Assembly (NCBI RefSeq): GCF_027498035.1
Contig: NZ_CP114978.1
Span: 3,720,001 to 3,784,000, forward strand
Reading direction: 5' to 3'
DNA from: Pseudoxanthomonas sp.
GTDB lineage: Bacteria > Pseudomonadota > Gammaproteobacteria > Xanthomonadales > Xanthomonadaceae
DNA: 64,000 bases
Under the pieces are notes generated by a model that saw nothing but the letters and a program-made list of their open reading frames with translations, had not been told where the DNA came from and searched no databases. Of the stretch, positions 23,775 through 34,340 are shown one piece after another (the stretch's first letter is position 1; every line of letters begins with the position of its first letter). Made by a program: the position numbers and the translations under genes.

Positions 23775-25997
23775 ATGGCAAGTGTGTTCATCCAGGAGGT
23801 CAAGCGCGATCGCAACGCGGCGCTGCTTGAGCATTTGCGGCTGCTGGCGCTCGTGCCGGTGGGTGAGATCTTCCAGGCCGTCGTGGACCTGTTGCCGGCC
23901 CGCCTGGGTGAGCAGGCCGGTCGCGCCAGCGATGCACAGATCGAGCTGATCGAGGCCCGGCACGAAGTCCGTCGCCGCCGCGAGTACAGCCTCTCGCGTT
24001 TCCGCGCGCACCTGGTCAATGCCTGGCAGCTGCTGGAGCTGGGCCGGCCGCTATCGGTCGAATACAAGCTGGCCGAGACCGGCCTGGACCAGGAGGGCGG
24101 CAAGAAACTCAGCCTGCTCAGTCACCAGGACATGGAAGTACGCCTGGCGATCCGGCGCATGGCCGATGCCATCGCCTACCGCTGGCGTCCGGAGCTGATG
24201 CGGATCAACCGCGACGTCGGCCTGCTGGCCGGTGGCCTGAAGCTGGGCGACGACACCCTGCCGTTCGGTCCGCACCACATCGGGGCCGGCGTGTTCGATG
24301 CGTTCGAGGACATGGCCCTGGCCCCGGCTGCGCGCCTGGCCATCATCCGCATCTGCGAGGACGAACTGCAGGAACGCCTGGGATCGCTGTACGCCGGGCT
24401 GGAGCGGCGCCTGGTCCAGGCGGTGCGCAATTCGGAAAGCGCGTTGCTGAAGCCGCGTTCGCGCCTGCGCATTCCCACTGCGTCGCCCCAGGCTGGCGAC
24501 GCCCAGGGCGAAGAGGCGCCTGACTGGATCGCGCGCTTCTTTGCCGAATGGCAGCCGCCCTCGACGGAGGCGCCGGTGGTTGCGGGTGCCGACCACGCCC
24601 GGACGGCCGCGGAGATCCTGCCGGGCGAGCTGCATGCGCTACTGCAGCAGGCGCGCGAAGCGGACGTGGCCAGCCTGGACCGGCGACGCCATCTGTCCCA
24701 GCGGGAACTGCTCTCGGTCCTGTCGCTGATGCAGTCGATGTCGGGTGAGTCCCAGGCGCCGGGTCCGCGTGATGGGCCGCTGCCCGAGCTGCTCAAGCGC
24801 GACATCCTGGTGACCGCCAGCAAGCTGGGCATTGACCCAGCGCAGGTGCGCCTGGATCCGGTGGACGAAGACATCGTCGACCTGGTGGCGAGGCTGTTCG
24901 AGGTGATGGTGGGGCAATGCCATCTGCACGGCGCCGAACGTGCCGCCATGCTGCAGCTGCTGGTGCCGTACACCAAGGTCGCGCTGCTCAGCCCGGAGCT
25001 GTTCCTGCGCGAGAACGATCCACCGCGCCGGCTGCTGAACCTGCTGGCTGACGCCGCCGAAGACCTGGCCGGCGGTGAGGTGGCTGAAAAACAGCTGCGG
25101 ATCGAATTCGACCGCACGGTGGAGCAGATCACCACCGACTTCGCCGAGCACACCGATGTGTTCGCCGTGCTGCTGCACGCCTTCGGCACCACGTTTGGCA
25201 ACTATCGGCGTCGGGTGGAGATCGCCGAGCGGCGTGCCACCGAAATGCACCGGGCCCAGGAGCGTCGCGACGAAGCGCGTCGTTTCGCCAGCGGTGCAGT
25301 TGCCGCGCGGGTACAGGGGCGCACCCTGCCACCTGCCATCCGAGATTTCCTGTCGCGCTACTGGGCGCCGTACACAAGCATGACCGTCCTGCGCGGCGAG
25401 AGCGGTGCGGCCGACCTGGCTGAAGCGCTGGCCTTGGTCGACGCCCTGCTGGAGGCCCTGGACCTACCCCGCGCGCATGGCCAGGGCTGCCCGTGGCTGG
25501 AGCAGTTGCAGCCGTCCCTGGCCAAGCTGCTGGCCGGTCTGGGGCTTGGCGCGGCCGGTGCAGAAGCCGCGCGCCAGGCGTTGGGTGATGCCCTGTCGGA
25601 CCAGGCCCAGCATGATCAGCGCGTGCCGGTCGAACTCCCGCCGCTGCCCCACCTCCTGCCGACGGCCCAGCCCGAGGTGCCGGTGCCGGCCGCCTGGGAA
25701 GCGCCGGTCCCGCCGGAGGACGTGGACGAAGTCACCGCCGATTATTTCCGCCAGATGCCGATGGGGGCCTGGCTCGATTTCGTTTCCCGGGACGGCGGCG
25801 TGCGTCCTGGCAAGCTCAGCTGGGTCAGTCCGATCTCGGCCCGCCTGATGTTCGTGGACCGTCGGGGCGGGCGGATGTGCGTGGCCTCGCCGGATGAACT
25901 GTCGGCCTTGGCGCATCTGGACCGGGTGCGGCCCCACCGGCATGAGGACGCCTTCTACAGCGCGATGCAGGGCGCCGTCGACCAACTGGAACACTGA
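23775..25997 (+). CDS. DUF1631 family protein, first of a tandem pair
   Basis: A 740-residue cytoplasmic protein of the DUF1631 family, often mislabelled thymidine phosphorylase in xanthomonads; no phosphorylase motif is present. Most of it is helical, with conserved blocks such as RRHLSQRELLSVLS, LDPVDEDIVDLVARLFEVM and IEIAERRATEMHRAQERRDEA. The last 90 residues form a beta-rich module (GAWLDFVSRDGG, PGKLSWVSPISARLMFVDRRG) somewhat like a PilZ barrel. I take ATG 23775 as the start; in-frame starts from 23679 exist. It shares this whole layout with the next gene, so the two are paralogues. Function unknown. Confidence 0.85.
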   Translation: MASVFIQEVKRDRNAALLEHLRLLALVPVGEIFQAVVDLLPARLGEQAGRASDAQIELIEARHEVRRRREYSLSRFRAHLVNAWQLLELGRPLSVEYKLAETGLDQEGGKKLSLLSHQDMEVRLAIRRMADAIAYRWRPELMRINRDVGLLAGGLKLGDDTLPFGPHHIGAGVFDAFEDMALAPAARLAIIRICEDELQERLGSLYAGLERRLVQAVRNSESALLKPRSRLRIPTASPQAGDAQGEEAPDWIARFFAEWQPPSTEAPVVAGADHARTAAEILPGELHALLQQAREADVASLDRRRHLSQRELLSVLSLMQSMSGESQAPGPRDGPLPELLKRDILVTASKLGIDPAQVRLDPVDEDIVDLVARLFEVMVGQCHLHGAERAAMLQLLVPYTKVALLSPELFLRENDPPRRLLNLLADAAEDLAGGEVAEKQLRIEFDRTVEQITTDFAEHTDVFAVLLHAFGTTFGNYRRRVEIAERRATEMHRAQERRDEARRFASGAVAARVQGRTLPPAIRDFLSRYWAPYTSMTVLRGESGAADLAEALALVDALLEALDLPRAHGQGCPWLEQLQPSLAKLLAGLGLGAAGAEAARQALGDALSDQAQHDQRVPVELPPLPHLLPTAQPEVPVPAAWEAPVPPEDVDEVTADYFRQMPMGAWLDFVSRDGGVRPGKLSWVSPISARLMFVDRRGGRMCVASPDELSALAHLDRVRPHRHEDAFYSAMQGAVDQLEH

Positions 25998-26140
25998 CGC
26001 GGTTCACAGATGTCTTGGTTTCGTGGGGGACTGCCAATTTCATCACGGTCCACGGAAGGGCTTATTCTCTACGATCAGGTCCGCGGACTTTCGCGTGCCG
26101 CTTCCCCCGCGCAGCACCATTCACGGACGCCCTCGCCCGC

Positions 26141-28525
26141 ATGTCCTCATTTGTTGACATCCAAGGCCGTCAAGGCCGCAATCCGCGCCTGCTAGAACAG
26201 GCGCGCGGCACGGTGTTGCCCATGCTTGTCACGGCGTTTGGCGATGCGCTTGGGACATTTGACGATGCGCTGTTCGACCGCGCCGAGCGCGCCGGTCCGG
26301 CGCAGATGGCGTTCCTGGACGGCATGCGCGAGCTGCGCAGGCAGCGCGAGCCGTCGATTTCGCGCTTCCGCCAGCACTTGGAAAAAGCCTGGCGCGCCCT
26401 GGAAGACGGCGTGCCGCTGTCGGTGGACACCGCTCTGACCGACCCGAACGCCACCGGCCTGAGCCTGGTGTCGGAGACCGAACTCGAATCGCGCCTGGCC
26501 GCGCGCAACCTGGCCAGTGTCGTCGGCCGCGATTGCCGCCAGGTGCTGACCCGCCTGGACCGCAGGCTGGGGCTGATCGCGGCGGTCGGCGACCTGGATG
26601 CGGACCACAACCCGATTGGTCCCGAGCACGTCGGCGTGGCCATGCATGAGGCGTTTTCCGGTTGCGACTTCACCCTGGACGTGCGCCTGACCGTGATCAA
26701 GCTGGGCGAGCGCGAGCTGGTGCCGCAGCTGTCGCGGATTTACGAAATGCTGGACCAGATGCTGCTCCAGGCCGGCGTGATCGGCGAACTGCCGGCGCCG
26801 CGCCGGGTGGTCCCGCAGCGGGCGCCCGCGCCTGCCCATATCCCCGGCCTGGAGCCCGTGGAAAGCCGTAACGTGGCCGAGCAGGGCATGCCGGCCGGCA
26901 ACGATGATGTCTTGCCGGCCTGGATGGCGCGCTTCACCGAGCGCCTGCATGGCGGGGAGTCCTGGCAGGGCGGCGCCGAAGCGGGCGGCGGCCTGCAGGC
27001 GGGCGGCCACTACGGCGGCGCGGTCGATCCGTCCCTGGGCACTGGCGCCCAGGGCGTGCTGCTGGAAGCCCTGCATCATCTGTTGCAGGAGTCGCGTGGC
27101 CAGCGCGGCGAACCGGCAGCCGGCTACGGCGCCGGGCAAGGCCTTGCGGGCGGTGGTCTGGAGGGCGGCACCCGCCCGCTGTCCAAGCGCGAGATGCTCT
27201 CGGTCCTGTCCACGTTGCAGGCCACGCCCAGCGCCACGCTGCAGCGCGCAGCCGTCGGCGGCACCAATGAGTCCCTGGCCCAGCGCCTGAAGAGTGAAGT
27301 CATCAACAATGCGGGCCAGCTGGGCATGGAGCCGGGCACCACGCGGCTGTCGCCAGTCGATGAGGACGCTATCGACCTGGTCGGCATGCTGTTCGACGTG
27401 ATGCTGGATGAGCGCGACCTGGAAGTGCACTCGCGCGAACTGATGGGCAAGCTGGTGGTGCCCTTCGTCAAGGTCGCGCTGCTGGACCGGCGCATGTTCG
27501 TGCAGAAGACCCACCCGGCACGGCGCCTGCTCAACGTGCTGGCCGAAGCCTGCGAAGGCAACGCTGGCGAAAGCGCGGCCGAGCGCGTGTTGATGGCCAA
27601 GGTGGAAGAGGTCGTCGAGCGGCTGGTGGCCGAGTTCAATGAGAACCTTGCGATCTTCCTGACCCTGGAAGAGGAGTTTCGCGACTTCCTGGGCCAGCAC
27701 AAGCGCCGCATCGAGATCGCCGAGCGCCGGGCCACCGAGCTGCAGCGCGGCCAGGAACGGCTGGAGGCGGCCCGTGCGCGCGCCGCCGCCGAGCTGTCCA
27801 AGCGGCTGGAAGGCCGCCGCGTGCCGCAGACCATCGAGGATTTCCTGCGCCAGCCCTGGGCGCACCACCTGACCATGGCGCTGCTGCGCGATGGCGAGGA
27901 CAGCTCCATGGCCGTCAGCGCGCTGGCGTTGGCCGATGGCGTGCTGCAGGAGCTGGCCGAGGCGCAGATGCAGATCGTGGGCAAGCCATGGCTGCAGGAA
28001 TGGCGCCATGGCCTGATCAAGGTCTTCAGCAGCGTGGGCATGGGCGGCGAAGCGGCCGGTTCGGCCATCGATGCGCTGCACGACACGTTGCAGGCCGTGT
28101 CGGTGTCGCGCCCGGACCTGGAACGCGCGCTGCCGGACCTGCCGCCGGTGGCCGAACCCGCCGCGCAGGCCGCCGCTGCGCAGTCGTCCAATCTGGAGCT
28201 GATCGACGGCGCCGATGCGCTGGATTTCGACAGTGCCGATGCAGACCACTTCCGCGCGCTGCCGATCGGCACCTGGCTGGACTTCGTGGACAAGCAGAAC
28301 AAGGTCCAGGCCGGGAAGCTGTCGTGGGTCAGCCCGATCTCCTCGCGACTGCTGTTCGTCAACCGCCGCGGCGTGCGCTTCTGCGTGGCTTCGCCGGAAG
28401 AATTGGCGGTGATGGTTCGCCTGGGCCGGTTGCGCCGCCATCGCCACGAAGATGCCTTCGACAGTGCCATGCAGGGCGTGATCGACCGGCTGGATGGCGT
28501 GAACCGCGAGCCCGCCGACAGCTGA
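26141..28525 (+). CDS. DUF1631 family protein, second of a tandem pair
   Basis: A 794-residue paralogue of the preceding protein, with the same order of blocks: LSKREMLSVLS, LSPVDEDAIDLVGMLFDVM, RRIEIAERRATELQRGQ and the C-terminal GTWLDFVDKQNK and KLSWVSPISSRLLFVNRRG. It differs mainly in a Gly-rich linker (about residues 270-345) that is longer here. I place the start at ATG 26141; the frame is open from 26015. The 143-base gap has no terminator, so both genes may be co-transcribed. Function unknown; scaffold or signalling roles are speculation. Confidence 0.85.
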   Translation: MSSFVDIQGRQGRNPRLLEQARGTVLPMLVTAFGDALGTFDDALFDRAERAGPAQMAFLDGMRELRRQREPSISRFRQHLEKAWRALEDGVPLSVDTALTDPNATGLSLVSETELESRLAARNLASVVGRDCRQVLTRLDRRLGLIAAVGDLDADHNPIGPEHVGVAMHEAFSGCDFTLDVRLTVIKLGERELVPQLSRIYEMLDQMLLQAGVIGELPAPRRVVPQRAPAPAHIPGLEPVESRNVAEQGMPAGNDDVLPAWMARFTERLHGGESWQGGAEAGGGLQAGGHYGGAVDPSLGTGAQGVLLEALHHLLQESRGQRGEPAAGYGAGQGLAGGGLEGGTRPLSKREMLSVLSTLQATPSATLQRAAVGGTNESLAQRLKSEVINNAGQLGMEPGTTRLSPVDEDAIDLVGMLFDVMLDERDLEVHSRELMGKLVVPFVKVALLDRRMFVQKTHPARRLLNVLAEACEGNAGESAAERVLMAKVEEVVERLVAEFNENLAIFLTLEEEFRDFLGQHKRRIEIAERRATELQRGQERLEAARARAAAELSKRLEGRRVPQTIEDFLRQPWAHHLTMALLRDGEDSSMAVSALALADGVLQELAEAQMQIVGKPWLQEWRHGLIKVFSSVGMGGEAAGSAIDALHDTLQAVSVSRPDLERALPDLPPVAEPAAQAAAAQSSNLELIDGADALDFDSADADHFRALPIGTWLDFVDKQNKVQAGKLSWVSPISSRLLFVNRRGVRFCVASPEELAVMVRLGRLRRHRHEDAFDSAMQGVIDRLDGVNREPADS

Positions 28526-28623
28526 GCGTGGATTCGCGCCAGCACCGCGGTGGCCGTCCGCGGCAACCGTAACCATTCACCTTTGCTAGCATCGCCGCTC
28601 TTTGGACAGCAGGCGATACCGGC

Positions 28624-29724
28624 ATGACGGTCGAAGTACGGGTGGTGCGGGAAACGGCGGCAGGCGAACGGCGCGTGGCGGCGGTTCCGGAAACCGTGAA
28701 GAAGCTCGCCGCCGCCGGTGCCGCTGTCCAGGTGGAAACCGGGGCGGGCAGCGCCGCAGGCTTCACCGACCAGGCTTATCAGGATGCCGGCGCCACCGTC
28801 ATCACCTCGGACACGCCGCTTACCGCTGGGCTGGTGCTGTGCGTGCAGTGTCCGGAAGTATCCGCGCTGTCGTCGTATCCGGCCGGCACGGTACTGGTGG
28901 GGTCGCTGCAGCCGCAGGCCGATACCGCCCGTGCGCAGGCATTGACCACCGCGGGTGTGGTCGCCTTCCCGCTGGAGCGCCTGCCGCGGACCACCCGCGC
29001 CCAGGCGATGGACGTGCTGAGTTCGCAGGCCGGCATGGCCGGCTACAAGGCCGTGTTGATCGCCGCCGAACTGACCCCGCGCTTCTTTCCGATGCTGACC
29101 ACCGCGGCCGGCACCATCCGCCCGTCCAAGGTGCTGATCGTCGGTGCCGGTGTCGCCGGACTGCAGGCCGTAGCCACGGCCAAGCGCCTGGGCGCGCAGG
29201 TGGAGGGGTTCGACGTGCGGCCTGAGACCCGCGAGCAGATCGAATCACTGGGCGGCAAGTTCCTGGACCTGGGCGTCAGCGCGGCGGGCGAGGGCGGCTA
29301 CGCGCGCCAGCTCACCGATGAAGAACGCGCCGAACAGCAGCGTCGGCTGGCCGAACACCTCAAGGGCGTGGACACCATCGTCTGCACCGCCGCCGTGCCG
29401 GGCCGTCCGGCGCCCAAGATCATCACCGCCGCCATGGTGGCCGGGATGAAGCCAGGTAGCGTGATCGTGGACCTGGCCGCCGAGACCGGCGGCAACTGCG
29501 AGCTGACCCAGCCGGGCCAGACCGTCGCTTCGGACAACGGCGTCACCGTCGCCGGCCCGCTCAACCTGGCCAGCATGGGCGCGGTGCATGCCAGCGAGAT
29601 GTTCGCGCGCAACGTCTACAACTTCGTCGCGCTGTTCCTGAAGGACGGCGCGCTGTCCTTCGACTGGGAAGACGAACTGCTGGCCAAGACCCGTTGGCAA
29701 CAGGCGGCTGCGGCCAACGCCTGA
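28624..29724 (+). CDS. pntAA: Proton-translocating NAD(P)+ transhydrogenase, alpha subunit part 1 (NAD-binding)
   Basis: A 366-residue soluble domain I of the transhydrogenase, which passes hydride between NADH and NADP+ coupled to proton entry. The N-terminal alanine-dehydrogenase-like half is followed by a Rossmann loop (VLIVGAGVAGLQA) and the GYxxNLxxM-like region GPLNLASMGAVHAS. In three-gene versions the membrane part is separate; here that gene (31420) is not adjacent but lies 1.7 kb downstream, beyond three genes on the other strand. Confidence 0.95.
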   Translation: MTVEVRVVRETAAGERRVAAVPETVKKLAAAGAAVQVETGAGSAAGFTDQAYQDAGATVITSDTPLTAGLVLCVQCPEVSALSSYPAGTVLVGSLQPQADTARAQALTTAGVVAFPLERLPRTTRAQAMDVLSSQAGMAGYKAVLIAAELTPRFFPMLTTAAGTIRPSKVLIVGAGVAGLQAVATAKRLGAQVEGFDVRPETREQIESLGGKFLDLGVSAAGEGGYARQLTDEERAEQQRRLAEHLKGVDTIVCTAAVPGRPAPKIITAAMVAGMKPGSVIVDLAAETGGNCELTQPGQTVASDNGVTVAGPLNLASMGAVHASEMFARNVYNFVALFLKDGALSFDWEDELLAKTRWQQAAAANA

Positions 29725-29771
29725 CCCGGGACCGGGCGACCCTGGTGTGGTGTTCCATCAATTTGCGGTCC

Positions 29772-29853
29772 GTCATTCCCGTAAAAGCGGGAACCCAGTG
29801 GCTTCAACGCATTGAACGCAAAGGCGCTGGGTTCCTGCTTTTGCGGGAATGAC
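29772..29853. repeat. Long inverted repeat (dispersed-element type)
   Basis: The two 27-base arms (29772-29798 and 29827-29853) pair at 25 of 27 positions and begin with GTCATTCCCG. Short inverted repeats of this ATTCCCGC...GCGGGAAT kind are scattered through many proteobacterial genomes as REP-like or MITE-like elements. It lies between the convergent pntAA and DUF3106 genes and could end both transcripts. Confidence 0.75.
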
Positions 29854-29882
29854 GAACCATCGTTTCTTGCGGGGACACCGCA

Positions 29883-30356
29883 TTAGTCCGGATCGTCGTT
29901 GTGCTCGGGCGGATGCGTCCGCACCCAGTCCTGGCGCTGTTGCGGGGTCATGCTCTTCCAGGTATCGCGCAGCTGTTTGCGCTGCGAGGGCGGCAGGTCG
30001 CGCATGTGGTCGAACAGGGCGCGGGCCTCCTCGCGCTGCTGCGGGTTCATGCCTTCGTAGCGACGCACGCCCTGGCGCGCCTGCTCGCGCTGCTGCGGGC
30101 TCATGTCATGCCAGCGCTGGGCGTGTTCCATCATCTTCGGGCGCTGGCTGGGGGCGGCGTTCCAGCGTTCGCGCAGCTGGGTCACCAGCGCGTCGCGCTG
30201 TTCGGGCGTCAGCTGTTCCCAGGCCGGCCACTGGCCCTGAGAGCCTGATGACGGAGGGGGCGGCGGCAGTCGTTGCTGCTGGGCCCACAGCGGCGCGGAC
30301 AGGCTGGCCAGCAACAGCAGCAGGATCAATCGGAGGGGCGTGCGCATGGTCGTCAT
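29883..30356 (-). CDS. DUF3106 family secreted protein
   Basis: A 157-residue protein with a signal peptide (about 1-25, cut near LWAQQ) and a DUF3106 core made of repeated helical units with the pattern TPEQR / SPQQRE / NPQQRE / PPSQRK / TPQQRQ, spaced about 20 residues apart. This resembles periplasmic CpxP/Spy-like or stress-sensor proteins only in general character. Its ATG overlaps the stop of the preceding gene (ATGA). It is the last gene of a sigma-factor operon and may be the periplasmic end of that signalling chain. Confidence 0.85.
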   Translation of the reverse strand: MTTMRTPLRLILLLLLASLSAPLWAQQQRLPPPPPSSGSQGQWPAWEQLTPEQRDALVTQLRERWNAAPSQRPKMMEHAQRWHDMSPQQREQARQGVRRYEGMNPQQREEARALFDHMRDLPPSQRKQLRDTWKSMTPQQRQDWVRTHPPEHNDDPD

Positions 30357-30715
30357 TCCATCGCCAGCGAGGCATCCGAGCCCAGCCAGACATAAAGGTC
30401 GGGATTTTGGTCCAGCACATCCGCAGTGCTGACGAAGTCGCCGGCGTCGTCACTGGCCTGCGCGGCGATGGTCGCCGGCTGGCTGGTTGCAGGCACCGCG
30501 CGGTACGTTGGCAGCAGCTGTGTGGCGACCACCACCGCCAGCACGGCGGTGCAGGCGGTGGCGCCCAGCCAGGCGAAAGTGCGGCCATGGCGCGGACGGG
30601 TGGCCGTGCCATGGCGCGCGCTGCGCAACCGGGCCAGGGTCTGCGGTGAGACCGCGCCGAGCGACGCGGCGTGCAGCTGCCGCAGGTCGTGGTCGAAGTC
30701 GGATGGGGTGTTCAC
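30353..30715 (-). CDS. DUF3619-like single-pass membrane protein, likely anti-sigma factor
   Basis: A 120-residue protein starting at GTG 30715 within the sigma-factor stop (GTGA). An N-terminal cytoplasmic part of about 45 residues (FDHDLRQLHAASLGAV) precedes one membrane segment (FAWLGATACTAVLAVVVATQLL, split around 47-68). A short periplasmic tail ends in DLYVWLGSDASLAME. The topology and the position between a sigma factor and a secreted protein suggest an anti-sigma role. The family itself is uncharacterised, so this is inference. Confidence 0.75.
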   Translation of the reverse strand: MNTPSDFDHDLRQLHAASLGAVSPQTLARLRSARHGTATRPRHGRTFAWLGATACTAVLAVVVATQLLPTYRAVPATSQPATIAAQASDDAGDFVSTADVLDQNPDLYVWLGSDASLAME

Positions 30716-31284
30716 CGGAAATCCTCCAGCTGTTTCTGCAAGGCGTCGCGCGCGCGCGACAAATGGGTTTTGACCGAACCTTCCGAACAGCCCATGGCGC
30801 GGGCGGTCTGTGCCACGTCCAGTTCTTCCAGCACGCGCAGGGTGAAGGCCTCGCGCTGGCGGGCGGGCAGGCCGCGCAGGGCCTGCACCAGCTTGCTGTA
30901 AGCCTCGTGCTGGTCGTGGCTGCCGGACGGTCCAGGCGTGGTATCGGCCCAGTCGATCAGGCTGTCCTCGTTGCGCTCGCTGGCCGGCAGCATCCAACGC
31001 AGGCGGAAGTTGCCCCGACGCTGCAGGTCGATGATGCGCCGGCGCAGGATGCTCCAGAACAGCGGCGTCCACTCGGCGGCCGGCCGGTCGGCGTAGCCCA
31101 GCATCTTCATCATCGCGTCCTGGACCGCGTCCAGGGCATCGTCGCGGCTGCGCAGGCCGGCCTCGGCGAAGCGGAACGCACGGGTGGAAATGCCGGCCAG
31201 GAACGCTTCCAGCGAAGCCGGCAAGGCTTCGCCGGTGGTGTCCGGGCGCGCCGGCGGGTCAGGGATGAGGGGGCTCACCAGCAC
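30712..31284 (-). CDS. ECF-like RNA polymerase sigma factor
   Basis: A 190-residue sigma-70 family protein. Region 2 is recognisable around FRFAEAGLRSRDDALDAVQDAMMKML and FWSILRRRIIDLQRR, each block running through residues 35-90. Region 4 holds the helix-turn-helix (LRGLPARQREAFTLR and MGCSEGSVKTHLSRAR, about 137-180). Both candidate starts are GTG (31284 or 31278). It heads a three-gene, translationally coupled operon with a DUF3619-like membrane protein and a DUF3106 secreted protein, all facing away from pntAB/pntB. Confidence 0.9.
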   Translation of the reverse strand: MLVSPLIPDPPARPDTTGEALPASLEAFLAGISTRAFRFAEAGLRSRDDALDAVQDAMMKMLGYADRPAAEWTPLFWSILRRRIIDLQRRGNFRLRWMLPASERNEDSLIDWADTTPGPSGSHDQHEAYSKLVQALRGLPARQREAFTLRVLEELDVAQTARAMGCSEGSVKTHLSRARDALQKQLEDFR

Positions 31285-31419
31285 AGCTTAGCCATGGCAG
31301 GGGGAAGACTGGTGCGAACGTGCCAGCGGGGCGGAGGTTGACCAGGGTCTCGGGCCAGTCAGCCCGCGGTTATGATGCCGCCCCCGGCTTTCGCCGGGCT
31401 TCCACGGGGAACACAGTCC

Positions 31420-31715
31420 ATGAGTGACGGCTTCGTTGCGTTGTACATCTTCATGCTGGCGGCCATCGCCGGCCACGTCATCATCTCGCGCGTGCCGGTG
31501 ATCCTGCACACGCCGCTGATGTCCGGTTCCAACTTCATCCACGGCATCGTGCTGATTGGCGCCATGGTGGTCCTGGGCCACGCCGACACCACGCTGGAAA
31601 AAGCACTGGGCTTCATCGCCGTGCTGCTGGGTGCGGGCAATGCCGCCGGCGGTTATGTGGTGACCGAGCGGATGCTGGACATGTTCAAGTCCAGCAAGAA
31701 GCCGGAGGCCAAGCC

Positions 31716-31719
<4 letters not shown>
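31420..31719 (+). CDS. pntAB: NAD(P)+ transhydrogenase, alpha subunit part 2 (membrane)
   Basis: A 99-residue protein with three hydrophobic segments (ALYIFMLAAIAGHVIISRV, GIVLIGAMVVLG, ALGFIAVLLGAGNAAGGYVV) that corresponds to the short membrane part of the alpha subunit in three-gene transhydrogenases. Its stop overlaps the pntB start (GTGA). The promoter must lie in the 135-base gap shared with the divergent sigma-factor gene. Confidence 0.93.
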
Positions 31720-33170
<1,451 letters not shown>

Positions 33171-33201
33171 GTCGCAGCGGCCCTGCCATCGCCTTGCGGC
33201 T

Positions 33202-33612
33202 TCAGCGCGAGGCGATGGCGGCGCCGACGACGGCCAGCGCCAGCAGCGCGTAGTCCAGCGGCGTATTGGCCAGCAGGAACAGGGTTTTGGCCAGGTGCCA
33301 GCCCATCTTCACCGCCGATTCCTGCGGGCGCACCCCCATCGTCACGCCCATCTGCAGGACCACGATCCCCCAGCTGGTCCAGGCCACGCCAATGGCGGTC
33401 AGGCCGGCGGCCCACAGCATGCGCGGGCGCCCGGGGACCATGCCGCCCAGGCGCAACGATAAGGTGGCAGTTACTGCCAGGACCAGCGCCATCCAGCTGC
33501 ATTGCGCGCCGAGGTAGAACGCCAGGGCCATCCAGATCAGGGATTGCAGCAGGCCTAGCAGCGCGAACAGGGACAGGGCGGTGAGCGGGGGAAACCGGGT
33601 CGGGGCGGGCAT
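33202..33612 (-). CDS. Small membrane protein, unknown function
   Basis: A 136-residue protein with four hydrophobic segments (for example LSLFALLGLLQSLIWMALAF, MLWAAGLTAIGVAW, YALLALAVVGAAIA). No family is recognised. The start at ATG 33612 follows the loss of hydrophobic character upstream; longer frames add Arg/Pro-rich sequence. It is convergent with pntB and divergent from sufT. Confidence 0.65.
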   Translation of the reverse strand: MPAPTRFPPLTALSLFALLGLLQSLIWMALAFYLGAQCSWMALVLAVTATLSLRLGGMVPGRPRMLWAAGLTAIGVAWTSWGIVVLQMGVTMGVRPQESAVKMGWHLAKTLFLLANTPLDYALLALAVVGAAIASR

Positions 33613-33788
33613 CGGCGGAAAGCAAAGGGCAATCCTGCAAGGATACTGCGCCGGGCGTCCGCGCCGTGGTGGGTCGCCCCAGCGGCCATGCTGCAACGCT
33701 GTGGGGTATGAGTGGAGGCGCGGCTGGCGGCCGCTGCCCGGTAGAATGCGTGCTTGCCTTGCGTCCGCGCGTCCCCATCTTTCCCCGC

Positions 33789-34340
33789 ATGTACTCCAGT
33801 AGCAGCGAACCGGTCCAGTTTGAGCGCGATTGCGCCGCCGTCATGGTGCCCGCGGGCGAAACCGTGACCCTGCCGGCTGGCACCTACGGCTATATCACCC
33901 AGGCCTTGGGCGGTAGCTATACCGTCTTCGTGGAAGGCAACCTGTTCCGCATCGCGGGCAAGGACGCCGATGCCCTGGGCAAGGAGCCGGCGCCGGCGCT
34001 GGAGCTGGCCGAGAACGCCAGCGACGAACAGGCCGAGCAGCTGGTCTGGGCGCAGCTGCGCACCTGCTTCGATCCCGAGATCCCGTTCAACATCGTCGAC
34101 CTCGGCCTGGTCTACGAAGTGGACATGTCCCACCGCGAGGATGGCCAGCGCCAGGTCGCGGTGAAGATGACCCTGACCGCGCCCGGATGCGGCATGGGCG
34201 ACATCCTGGTCGATGACGTGCGTAGCAAGCTGGAGATGATCCCGACCATCGCCGAGGCCGATGTCGACCTGGTGTTCGACCCGCCGTGGAATCGTCACAT
34301 GATGTCCGAAGCGGCGCGCCTTGAAACCGGGATGATGTAA
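33789..34340 (+). CDS. sufT: SufT, DUF59/MIP18-family iron-sulphur assembly protein
   Basis: A 183-residue protein. An N-terminal beta part (VMVPAGETVTLPAGTYGYI) precedes a DUF59 domain with FDPEIPFNIVDLGLVYEV and the conserved cysteine in TLTAPGCGMGDIL, as in SufT and PaaD. SufT helps mature Fe-S proteins. The other suf genes are not in the window. It starts at ATG 33789 and seems to be a single-gene unit. Confidence 0.9.
   Translation: MYSSSSEPVQFERDCAAVMVPAGETVTLPAGTYGYITQALGGSYTVFVEGNLFRIAGKDADALGKEPAPALELAENASDEQAEQLVWAQLRTCFDPEIPFNIVDLGLVYEVDMSHREDGQRQVAVKMTLTAPGCGMGDILVDDVRSKLEMIPTIAEADVDLVFDPPWNRHMMSEAARLETGMM

Noticed and set aside
23679..28525. Thymidine phosphorylase annotation for the DUF1631 proteins
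   Set aside because: No phosphorylase fold signature or catalytic motif is present; the name is a known misannotation of this family.
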